A stretch of 64,000 nucleotides of DNA. It comes from Calendula officinalis (taxonomy: Eukaryota > Streptophyta > Magnoliopsida > Asterales > Asteraceae). Made by a program: the position numbers and the translations under genes. Positions 55,810-64,000 of this stretch are shown in pieces. The notes beneath the pieces were generated by a model. It did no database searches and had not been told where the DNA came from. It worked only from the letters and a program-made list of their open reading frames with translations. Location: assembly GCA_963853835.1 (NCBI GenBank), contig OY970829.1:78924901-78988900 (forward strand), read 5' to 3'. Each line of letters opens with the position of its first letter. Position 1 is the stretch's first letter.

Positions 55810-56262
55810 ATGAAAAAGTTTTTATGTTGTGTTTTCCAGCCCAGAAAAATGGGACCAAAGAAGGCAGTGGAGAACTTTAACATGGCATTAGATAGACTAG
55901 ACTACCCTAAACGCAGCAGTCAACCAATTCTTTTCGCTTTGCATGACCTTCAACTTTCACCCCTTTTTAGGCTCTTTTTGTATAACATAGATGCTTCATA
56001 CTGTTTCTCTAGCAAGGATCAACGAATTGCAATTAAGATTGTAAAATGTCATTCGTTTGACACTCAAAAGTCAAACATGAAGATTTTATTTGATATACTA
56101 GCATTACTTTGTTTACCCTTTTCAGAATCTTTAGTGGGATTCTATTCAAATGGCCAGTATACGTATTTACTAACATTCCTCATCAATTTATTGTGGTCGA
56201 AATGGAAAAAATATACTACTAAAATGCATCATCATCAATTGATTGCACAACGCAAGCCCTAG
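55810..56262 (+). CDS. Unrecognised open frame upstream of the PDV2-like fragment
   Basis: 150 codons from ATG 55810 (MKKFLCCVFQPRKMGPKKAV) to TAG 56260-56262. The codons look less AT-extreme than the flanks in the first third (AVENFNMALDRLDY). The last third is hydrophobic (YLLTFLINLLWSKW). No family recognised. Its 3' end overlaps the first bases of the PDV2-like exon in another frame. It may be captured sequence or a chance frame. Confidence 0.25.
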   Translation: MKKFLCCVFQPRKMGPKKAVENFNMALDRLDYPKRSSQPILFALHDLQLSPLFRLFLYNIDASYCFSSKDQRIAIKIVKCHSFDTQKSNMKILFDILALLCLPFSESLVGFYSNGQYTYLLTFLINLLWSKWKKYTTKMHHHQLIAQRKP

Positions 56263-57156
56263 GACCAACGGAAAACACAGAAGATGAAGATGAAGAAACT
56301 GAGAGCCTTTTGAACATTCGCGATTCCCTTGAAACTCTCGAGGCTCAGCTTTCTTCTTTACAGGTCTGTCTATGTGTGTTATTACAATTAAATTTTGAGG
56401 TTTTCCCTACAGGCCCTAATTTTGCAATCCTGCGTCATTCGAAAGAAGGAATTCAATCTGATTTTGTGACGTAAAAACTGAAGGTAGCATTAAAGGATTG
56501 AACTTTAACTAGACTGATTGCTACAATAATCTGTTAGATGTTCAGAAGATTAACTGTTATACATATTATTCTCGCATTTCCCCTTGAATATATTTTAATG
56601 TAAAATATGCAAGTTAGAGATTGGAATGAGTATGAGTGTCTCTACAAAAAAAACTTGCCTTTACTGATACATTCAAAGAGGTTGTTTGCATGTTACAAAA
56701 CACCCTTTTGTTTCAGGCATTACAACAACAACAACAACAATGGTATGAAAAAGAAGCATCTGTGGCAGAAATTGATTACAGTGTTGCTAGAAAAGCTAAA
56801 ATCATACAAAGGTGAGGAGTTGGAGGTGATACATGAAGCAATTGGTTTTGCCAGTTCAACAGTGGAAATGGAAAACAACGATCTTCTTCTCCCTCCTTAC
56901 CCAACCCGACCCAATTCTGACAATGCTTATTTCTCTTTAACCCCTCAAAATGATGGTGTATGAATCAAAACCAGTAAAAGGATTGAGACATATTCTTGGT
57001 GCAGCTGCAAAGATGATGTTTACATTTGTTGGTTTTGTAGCTGTCATGCATGTGTCTGGTTTTGAAGGAAGAAGATTGTACCCTACTCAACCATTCGCTA
57101 AGACCATCTCTAATATTGTAAATACTTTATCTAGGAGATTTTCCCCTCAATACTAG
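56223..57156 (+). pseudogene. PDV2-like plastid division protein fragment, frameshifted, intron kept
   Basis: Resembles plant PLASTID DIVISION2, an outer-envelope protein that recruits the dynamin ring to the chloroplast division site. Exon 1 (56223-56363) reads GPTENTEDEDEETESLLNIR and ends LEAQLSSLQ. The GT-AG intron is 56364-56716. Exon 2 (56717 on) reads ALQQQQQQWYEKEASVAEID, then breaks near 56780; the next frame gives LLEKLKSYKGEELEV and NNDLLLPPYPTRPN. It breaks again near 56955; the last frame gives ESKPVKGLRHILGAAAKM and a hydrophobic span (MFTFVGFVAVMHVSGF). The N-terminal coiled coil and the usual C-terminal intermembrane part are missing. The retained intron means a DNA-level copy, not a processed pseudogene. 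The final TAG comes from a hAT element. Confidence 0.85.
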
Positions 57157-57470
57157 GCCTGTATAAATTGGACTGAGAACTGACCGAGACTGTAGAATCA
57201 GATCGAGCTACGTCGGTTGGTTCCCAGTTTTAATTATTATGAAAAACCGTGTTTGGTTCCAATCGTTAAGTTCGGTCCAAAACCGAGAAAAGCTGAAAAA
57301 AGTCAAAGAAATTACCTCGGTTCTCGGTTCCCTTTGGTTCCGACCAGTTCTCGGCCCGGTTCGGTTCGGTTCTGAGCATCATCGGTTTGGTCATCGGTCT
57401 GGCAAAAACCATTTTTTCGATTCTCGGTCCTAGTCGGTTCGGTCCGGTTCTTAGACCGTGCACATGCGTA
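57154..57470. mobile_element. hAT-type MITE at the end of the PDV2-like fragment
   Basis: 317 bp flanked by the perfect 8-bp duplication CTCAATAC (57146-57153 and 57471-57478). Begins TAGGCCTGTATAAATTGG and ends CGTGCACATGCGTA. The interior is rich in CGGTT(C/T)GG / ACCGAG blocks. The first three bases, TAG, form the stop codon of the upstream frame. Confidence 0.88.
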
Positions 57471-57662
57471 CTCAATACTGATAGATAAGTTTTTAAAAAA
57501 GCTTTTTCACTAATGCATATAAATTTATGTAGAACTATCTTTGTGTTTTGAAAAAAACTTATAGAATTAAATAATTTTGAAATAATTTTTTTTGCTATTA
57601 TAGTAACTAAATATATAAATGTAAAAATGTAAATTTCCAATTACCTTTTTTAATATATATAT

Positions 57663-58270
57663 TGTTAGAACAAAACACAGATCAACTTGATACTGATGCT
57701 GCAGTTAGTACTGACAATGCTTAGTACTGATGGGGCAGAACATGTTACTACTGATGAAGTTGATGCTGGTGTATACTATAACTTAGTTACTACTGATCAT
57801 GCAAAGATTGAAGATACTACTGATCTTAGTAGTTACCACTGACGATGGTTTCTGGACTTACTACTGATCACCAGACTTACTACTGATGTTACATATTTAC
57901 TACTGGTGATGAGTTTTACTACTGATACGCGTTTTTGAAGAATATCAAGTCCGAGATCTTCGTAGAGATAGTTATAGAATGTAAATCAATGTATATTTTT
58001 ATTATTCGATGTAAATCAAAGTCCTAGAATAACTAGGGTAAATAGTTTAGCTTCAAGGACTATTATAAATAGTTCCTTACGAATTGTAAACGTACGTGTG
58101 TATTGTTAACTCAATAATATACATTGAAGCTTTTTGTGAAACTGTGTTCTTAATACTTTCGCATATTATTTACAGTTCATTGTTCTTAATTACATTGATA
58201 TAGTGTTGATCCGCTGCAACTTCTATATTCAATTAGATCTAAAGTGTTTATTAACTTTTCTATAGTTAAT
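57663..58270 (+). repeat. 5' LTR of the SIRE-like copia (right boundary approximate)
   Basis: Begins TGTTAGAACAAAACACAG. Holds a TACTACTGAT-rich block (57746-57926), then a TATA-like TATTATAAATAG near 58059 and an A/T-rich leader before the PBS. Confidence 0.65.
57746..57926 (+). repeat. TACTACTG(A/G)T motif cluster in the LTR
   Basis: Seven exact copies of TACTACTGAT or TACTACTGGT in 181 bp, at irregular spacing, with further one-off versions (TACTGATG, TACCACTGA) on both sides. They lie upstream of the TATA-like motif, so in U3. Confidence 0.9.
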
Positions 58271-58283
58271 CGATCCTGGCAAG

Positions 58284-58295
58284 TGGTATCAGAGC
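58284..58295 (+). promoter_or_regulatory. Primer binding site of the SIRE-like copia
   Basis: TGGTATCAGAGC, matching the initiator tRNA-Met 3' end. Confidence 0.92.
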
Positions 58296-58369
58296 ATATT
58301 GGTTCTAGATCTACTATTTGTTAAGAACAACAAAAAGTTTTAATCTTTAAAACACACACATTGTTAATC

Positions 58370-60844
58370 ATGTCGGATAACAATGAAAGCAATCAGGCCA
58401 ACAAAATCCCTATTCTCACTCCCAATAACTTTGGGATGTGGAAGAATCGTATTAAGCAATACATGCTTATCACAGATTATTCCATGTGGGAAGTTGTCCT
58501 TGAAGGAAACAAAACCGGTCCTGGTCAAGCAAGCAGCTCTGCAACTGAGGCAGACAAACTCAAGTGTGAGAAGGAAAAGAAGGACAAGGGCATCGAACTC
58601 AAAGCTCTAAGCACTCTCCTACTGGCCATTCCTAACGATTATCAACATCTCTTTGTTGAGTATGATGATGCTAAGGTACTATGGGAAGCACTGGAGAAGA
58701 GATTTGTTGGGACCAAGAGCACCAAAAGGAACATGAAGTCTGTTCTCAAACAAGACTTTGAAAATTTCAAAGGAAAGCCCAATGAAACACTCACTCAAGT
58801 GTTTGACAGATTCAACAAGCTAATTGGTGAACTTAACCAGGTTGGGGTTAAGATGGATCAAGAAGATGTCAACATGAAGTTCCTAAGATCTCTTAGTGAA
58901 GAATGGGCCATGTATACAGTGGTATATAGACAAAGAGATGCTCTAGAAGAAAAAGAGTTGGATGAACTCTACAATGATCTCAGAGTATTTGAAACTGAGG
59001 TAAACCAAAAGAACCCTTCTATTTCTTCTAATAATGCTGCATTTGTCTCTAGTACAGGTCAAGGTCAGGAAACCTTCACAGGAAAGGCTGCAGATTCTGA
59101 GGATGCTGCAAGAGAATCCTTCTTCACTAGTCATGTGCATACTGCATTGATTAGTGATGATTTGGAACAATTGAATCCAGATGATCTTGAGGAGATGGAT
59201 CTTAAATGGCAGATGGCTATGCTGAGTCTAAGGACAAAAAGATTCTTAAAGAGAACTGGTAGGACAAGCCTCAACTTCAACAAAGGTGACAAAGCAGGAT
59301 TTGACAAGACTAAAGTCAAATGTTACAACTGTAACAACCTTGGTCACTTTGCAAAAGAATGTCCTCAGCCAGACAAAAGATCAAAATCAACTGCTCTTGT
59401 TTCACAACAAGGACAAGGCTATGACTGGAGCTTCCAAGCAGAAGAGCATGCTCAAAATCAAGCTCTCATGGCCTTTACTAACAACAAAACTGAGGTAAAA
59501 CCTAAACCTTGTACTTCTGAATGTGCTAAAATTATTAAAAACTTAGAAAAAGAAAACACTAAATTAAATGAAGATTTAGCAAAAGCAGTGAGAAGAAATC
59601 ATGAGTTTGATAGTGTGATTGCTGATCAAGAACATCAAATAAAGGTGTACCAGATGATTGATCAAAGGATAAAGGAAGAATTGCTTCAGGCTGTGGATGA
59701 GAAAGAGTTTTATGAAACAAAATATAAAGAACTAACAAGTAAATTAGAAGAATGTCAGCTTGAAATTGAACAAAATAAATTAACAATTAAAAAGTTTGAA
59801 AGAAGCACTAAAATTCTTGATGAATTAACTAATAACCAAACTACAGAAAAAGTTGTTCATGGGGTGGGATATCATGCTGTACCACCTCCATATAAAATCA
59901 TTCCACCACTTAAAAACAGTTCAGAAAGAATCATTAATGAATTAAAAACTGAAAAGCAAACTGAATCTAATACTGAAACATCTGAATCAAATGATTCTTC
60001 TGATGATGATCAATCAATTGAATTTACAATATCTCAAACTGAATCACCAAAATCAATTGATACAAGTTTTCACACAGCTCAAAGTCCAAATGATTCTCCT
60101 AAATATGATGCAGAAAATATACCCAAAATTCTAAAAAGGGGAAACCAAAGAAATAGGAACCAACTCTTAGAACAAAGAAAAATCATAAAGGCTCAAGATA
60201 ATAAATTAAAATGTGTCATTTGCAACAAAGTGAACCATTTAGCAAAGGATTGTCACTTCAATCCAATAAACTGCAAAAAGTTAAAAGAATTTAAAATTTT
60301 TAAAGAAAATGCAAAAACTCAAAAGTTAAAAGATACTACTGATCCTTCAGTAGTAAATGAAATTAAAACTCAAATTGCTGAAACTCCAAGATTTGGAGGA
60401 CGTGCACCAAGATTTGTGCAAAACAGAAGATTTGGAAGCCCAAAGAACAGCAATTACTTCAAGAACAATGGAAAATCCAATCAAAATAAACAATATTTTA
60501 AATTTTCCAACACCAGTAAAAACTTTAACAATTTTACTACTGGTGTTCACCCTAAGTATAATGCTGTTTGGTACAAATACAAGAATACTACTGGTAAAAA
60601 CCCTAATTACAAAAATACTACTGCTCCCAAACCAACTTTCAAAAATACTACTGGTGTCAACCCTAAAAACACTACTGGTCATTTTAAACATGGTAAGTAC
60701 CCAAATACTACTGGTCCATCAGTAGTAAAGTATTCAAAAGCAAAAAATCACGGGTATAAACCAAGATCAGTAGGAAATTCTCCCACCAGTAATACTTTCA
60801 AAAGGGCAGTACTAAAACAAAACACCAGTACTAAACAAGTATGA
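58370..60844 (+). pseudogene. Large gag protein of the SIRE-like copia
   Basis: Start ATG 58370 (MSDNNESNQANKIPILTP), 824 residues in this frame. The capsid-like region is at about residues 10-210 (LTPNNFGMWKNRIKQYML). The first knuckle, CYNCNNLGHFAKEC, is near residue 318. A long Lys/Glu coiled-coil-like stretch (about 380-480) is followed by a Ser/Asn/Thr-rich stretch and a second knuckle, CVICNKVNHLAKDC. The C-terminal part is Asn/Thr/Lys-rich with repeated NTTG motifs. The frame meets TGA at 60842-60844, then stays open about 30 more codons to a TAA near 60936; pol follows in another frame. Whether the gag-pol junction stop is natural or damage is unclear. Confidence 0.88.
60333..60730 (+). 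repeat. ACTACTG motif cluster in gag code (NTTG repeats)
   Basis: Seven copies of (T/C)ACTACTG(A/G/C)T-type sequence, mostly as AATACTACTGGT, plus reverse-complement versions CAGTAGTAA at about 60351 and 60722. They encode NTTG, NTTA and DTTD tetrapeptides. Confidence 0.85.
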
Positions 60845-60951
60845 GTACCAAAAAGGTTTAAAGTTAAAACTCCCAAAGCTTATTTCTCAAAGGATGAACC
60901 CAAGACATATAAAGCTTGGGTTCCCAAACTTAACTAATCATTTACTCACTT

Positions 60952-63900
60952 GTGCAGAGCATTCAGATCCCTAAAGAAGGAAGAACATGGCATATTGATA
61001 GTGGATGCTCAAGGCACATGACTGGAAATCTGCAAATTCTTAAAGATTTCAAGTCATTTGATGGAGGATATGTGGCATTTGGTGAGAATCCCCAAGGAGG
61101 TAAGATTACAGGTAAAGGTACTGTCACTAATGGCAAAATTACCTTTGATGATGTATTTTATGTAGCTGAACTAAAATACAATCTTGTCAGTGTGTCTCAA
61201 GTTTGTGATAAAAAGAACAAAATTCTTTTCACAGACATTGAGTGCATCATTCTTTCTCCTGATTTTATTTTAGATGAAAAATATGTTGTTTTAAGAACTC
61301 CAAGGAGAAACAATGTGTATTGCCTAGATATAGGGGGAGAACTCATTTCTACAAATGAGGTCAACTGTTTTATATCCAAGGCAAACACCACTGAATCAGA
61401 ACTATGGCATAGAAGGATGTGTCACACTAATTTTAAAAACATGAACAATTTAGTAAAAAGAAATCTGGTCATTGGACTACCTCAAAAACAATTCATGTGT
61501 GATCATCACTGTGTTGCATGCCTAAAAGGTAAACAACACAAGACTTCTCATAAGTCCAAAACTGTGAACTCTATTTCTGTTCCTTTGCAGCTCTTACATA
61601 TGGACCTATTTGGACCTACAAATGTAATGAGTATTGGAAAGAAACAATATTGTCTTGTTATTACTGATGACTTTTCCAGATATACATGGGTTTTCTTTCT
61701 CAGGACAAAGGATGAAACAAGTGAACTCATAAAGAACTTAATTGTCAAACTGGAAAACACATCTGATCAAAAGTTAAAGCCATAAGATGTGATAATGGCA
61801 CAGAATTTAAAAATGCTAACTTAATTAACTTTTATGATCTTAAAGGGATTGACAGGCAATACAGCTCACCTAGAACTCCACAACAAAATGGTGTAGCTGA
61901 AAGAAGAAATAGAACCATCATTGAAGCAGCAAGATCAATGCTTGCAGACTCAAAATTACCAATTACTTTTTGGGCAGAAGCTGTTAATACTGCTTGTTAT
62001 GTTCAAAACAGAGTATTAATAGTGAAGCCACATTTTAAAACACCATATGAACTTTTTAATAAAAGAAAACCTTCCATAAGCTTTCTAAAATCATTTGGTT
62101 GTCCTTGTACTATTTTGATTACAAGAGAACAAATTGGTAAGTTTGACTGCAAATCTGATGATGGAATCTTTGTGGGATATTCTACTCAAAGCAAATCATA
62201 TAGAGTATTCAACAAAAGATTAAGGATAATTGAAGAAAGCATCAATGTATCCTTTAATGAAAATGTACCTAATGAACAAGGAAATGGTCCAGATTGGCTA
62301 TTTGACATAGACAATCTAACCAAATCCTTTAATTCTAACTTGAATTTCAATGCAGGTAATTCAAATTGTCCCAATCAAAAGGAAGGAACATCATCAGTTA
62401 ATACTGGTCAAGAGGAGATGAGATACATTGTAGTTAATACTGCTCCAATAGTTAATACTGATGTCAGTAATAACTCAAGTTCTGGAACCAGTAGTAACTC
62501 TGAGAATGAGGACAGTAGTAATTCAAATACTACTGATACCAGTAATAGTACTCAAAATACTACTGGTCCCAACATTAACCTAGATTCTCAAGATACTACT
62601 GATACCAGTAACAACAATAATACTACTGATCTCAATGAAGACAATAGCAGTAGTAACTCTGACCAAGATGATGATGAACCAAACTTCAATGACAATGAAG
62701 GATCACCAGAAGAACAATTGCCTGAGACAAATGAGTCCAATCTTGAGAATCAACTAGTAGTTGATAAAACTACAACCACAAGGACTCAGAAAAATCATCC
62801 ATTAGACCTTGTTCTAAGTGATGTTAACTCACCACTTCAAACAAGAAGCAAATTAAATAAAAGCCTAACTGCAAACATGTGTAATATAAGTCTTATTGCT
62901 AATGAGTGTATGTTTGAATGCTTTTTGTCTCAGGATGAACCAAAGAAGATCCAACAAACAATGAAGGACTCAAACTGGATTGAGGCAATGCAAGAAGAAC
63001 TCCTTCAATTCAAGTTACAAGCTGTTTGGACACTTGTACCTCTACCCAAAGGAAAAAGAGCCATTGGAACAAGATGGATCTTCATAAACAAGAAAGATGA
63101 AAGAGGTATAGTGATCAAAAACAAAGCCAGACTTGTAGCACAAGGATACACTCAAGAAGAAGGAATAGACTATGATGAAGTATATGCTCCTGTTGCTAGA
63201 ATTGAAGCTATAAGAATATTTCTAGCATATGCTTCTTTCAAGAAGTTCAAAGTCTATCAAATGGATGTTAAGAGTGCATTCTTATATGGGAAGATTGAAG
63301 AAGAGGTCTATGTATGCCAACCTCCAGGTTTTGAAGATCCAAAACATGGTGATTATGTGTTTAAACTGGATAAAGCTCTATATGGCCTACATCAGGAACC
63401 AAGAGCATGGTATGACACATTATCATCATACCTATTGAAGAACAACTTTAAAAGAGGAGCCATTGATAAAACTCTGTTTACAAAGAAAGTCAAAGATGAT
63501 ATACTATTGGTACAAATTTATGTAGATGATATCATCTTTGGCTCAACCAATGATGTATTATGCAAAGAATTTGAAGAACTAATGCAGATTAAATTCAAGA
63601 TGAGCTCTATGGGTCCAATGAACTTCTTCCTTGGGACTCCAAGTCAATCAAAGAACTGATGGTATTTTGATAAATCAATCAAAATATGTCAAAGACATCT
63701 TGGAAAAGTTTGATCTGAAAGACAGTAAAAGTGCAAGTACACCAATGGAAACACACAAACACCTACATCCTGATGTTGAGGGGGGAGGATGTAGATGAAC
63801 ACTTATATAGATCAATGATAGGTTCTTTGATGTACTTAACTGCATCAAGACCTGACATTATGTATAGTGTTTGTGTGTGTGCAAGATATCAAGCAAGACC

Positions 63901-64000
63901 CAAAGAATTACACCTGCAAGCTGTCAAAAGAATTTTCAGATACTTGAAAGGCAAACCATCACTAGGTCTCTGGTATCCACATGATTCACCATTTGAACTC
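60952..64000 (+). pseudogene. Protease-integrase-reverse transcriptase of the SIRE-like copia, frameshifted, incomplete
   Basis: Protease motif HIDSGCSRHMTG at about 60988. Integrase HHCC: ELWHRRMCHTNF and CVACLKGKQH; core DLFGPTNV, then a frameshift near 61775 before the RCDNGTEF motif, with E in GVAERRNRT (about 61891). A Ser/Asn/Thr-rich linker (about 62340-62750) holds more ACTACTG repeats. RT: TRWIFINKKDERG, KARLVAQGYTQEEG, QMDVKSAFLYG, and YVDDI at about 63520-63534. A frameshift near 63640 (after MNFFLG) leads to QRTDGILINQSKYVKDI. Another, in the G6 run at about 63779, leads to RSMIGSLMYLTASRPDIMY, which is still open at the window end. RNase H would lie beyond. Confidence 0.92.
62394..62660 (+). 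repeat. ACTACTG motif cluster in the integrase-RT linker
   Basis: Four exact TACTACTG(A/G)T copies plus several ATACTG and reverse-complement CAGTAGTAA versions (about 62490, 62513, 62646). They encode NTTDTSN-, DTTDTSN- and SSN-type repeats. Confidence 0.8.

Larger units (their letters stand above)
57663..64000 (+). mobile_element. Large copia retrotransposon (SIRE-like), 5' part; runs past the window end
   Basis: 5' LTR about 57663-58270, PBS at 58284, gag with an unusually large zinc-knuckle protein, then protease, integrase, reverse transcriptase and the connection toward RNase H. The 3' LTR is outside the window, so the LTR end and target-site duplication cannot be set. Gag length and the pol sequence (WHIDSGCSRHMTG, LLHMDLFGPT) suggest the SIRE/Maximus lineage; moderate certainty. 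Several frameshifts show it is dead. Confidence 0.88.

Noticed and set aside
57746..57926. CRISPR-like array of TACTACTGAT
   Set aside because: Irregular spacing, very short repeat, plant LTR context; not a CRISPR.

Overview
This is a gene-poor stretch of nuclear DNA from a flowering plant. The evidence is GT-AG introns, a polyol transporter and a plant LPAT4/5-type acyltransferase gene, plant-type LTR retrotransposons primed by initiator tRNA-Met, RRM/DUF4283 L1-type LINEs and Stowaway, hAT and Emigrant-like MITEs. The element mix (a Tekay-like chromovirus, a copia with a very large gag) reminds me of Asteraceae, but that is a hunch. Only two loci look like working host genes: the start of a polyol/monosaccharide transporter gene at the left edge (minus strand, cut by the window start) and a complete three-coding-exon acyltransferase gene at 51970-53229 (minus). 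A broken chimeric locus at 55810-57156 holds part of a PDV2-like plastid-division gene.

Layout. 1-1600: transporter exons 1-2 and promoter, with a Stowaway MITE in intron 1. 1600-7414: AT-rich DNA, a second Stowaway copy, then a decayed Helitron with PIF1-helicase C-terminal code, a terminal hairpin and a CTAG end. 7435-23730: one copia element (TSD GAGGC) with a MITE in its 5' LTR. Its pol gene is split by a minus-strand Tekay-type gypsy element (10903-21538, TSD ATTTA), and that element's right LTR holds a solo LTR of a related family (18589-20841, TSD TTTAC). Every junction can be rebuilt from its target-site duplication. 23963-24784: another solo LTR (TSD CCTAC). 25835-32154: a TIR MITE, a 5'-truncated LINE and a group of Stowaway copies, one of them split by a 943-bp foldback/MULE-like element. 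32880-38185: an L1-type LINE with both ORFs. 38277-42327: a Stowaway, a tRNA-derived SINE, two nested hAT elements, a third 8-bp-TSD element and an Emigrant/Lemi1-like MITE. 42580-48925: a second full-length LINE family with a 15-bp TSD, interrupted by a hAT MITE. 49390-51400: a deleted PIF/Harbinger-type ORF and a minus-strand promoter with site II and telo-box motifs. 57663-64000: the 5' LTR and most of gag-pol of a second, larger copia that runs off the right edge.

The nesting gives a relative time order. The copia came first (about 12 LTR substitutions over 550 bp by my hand count). The gypsy element came next (roughly 25 over 1.7 kb), followed by the solo LTR; the Stowaway in the copia 5' LTR also arrived after the copia. 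I see no CRISPR, operon or bacterial feature. The observations most worth a second look are the TACTACTG(A/G)T motif shared by the LTR and the coding region of the right-hand copia, the hAT insertion that supplies the stop codon of the PDV2-like fragment, the MITE that landed in an LTR TATA box and rebuilt it, and the variable GC-palindrome array in the gypsy LTRs.
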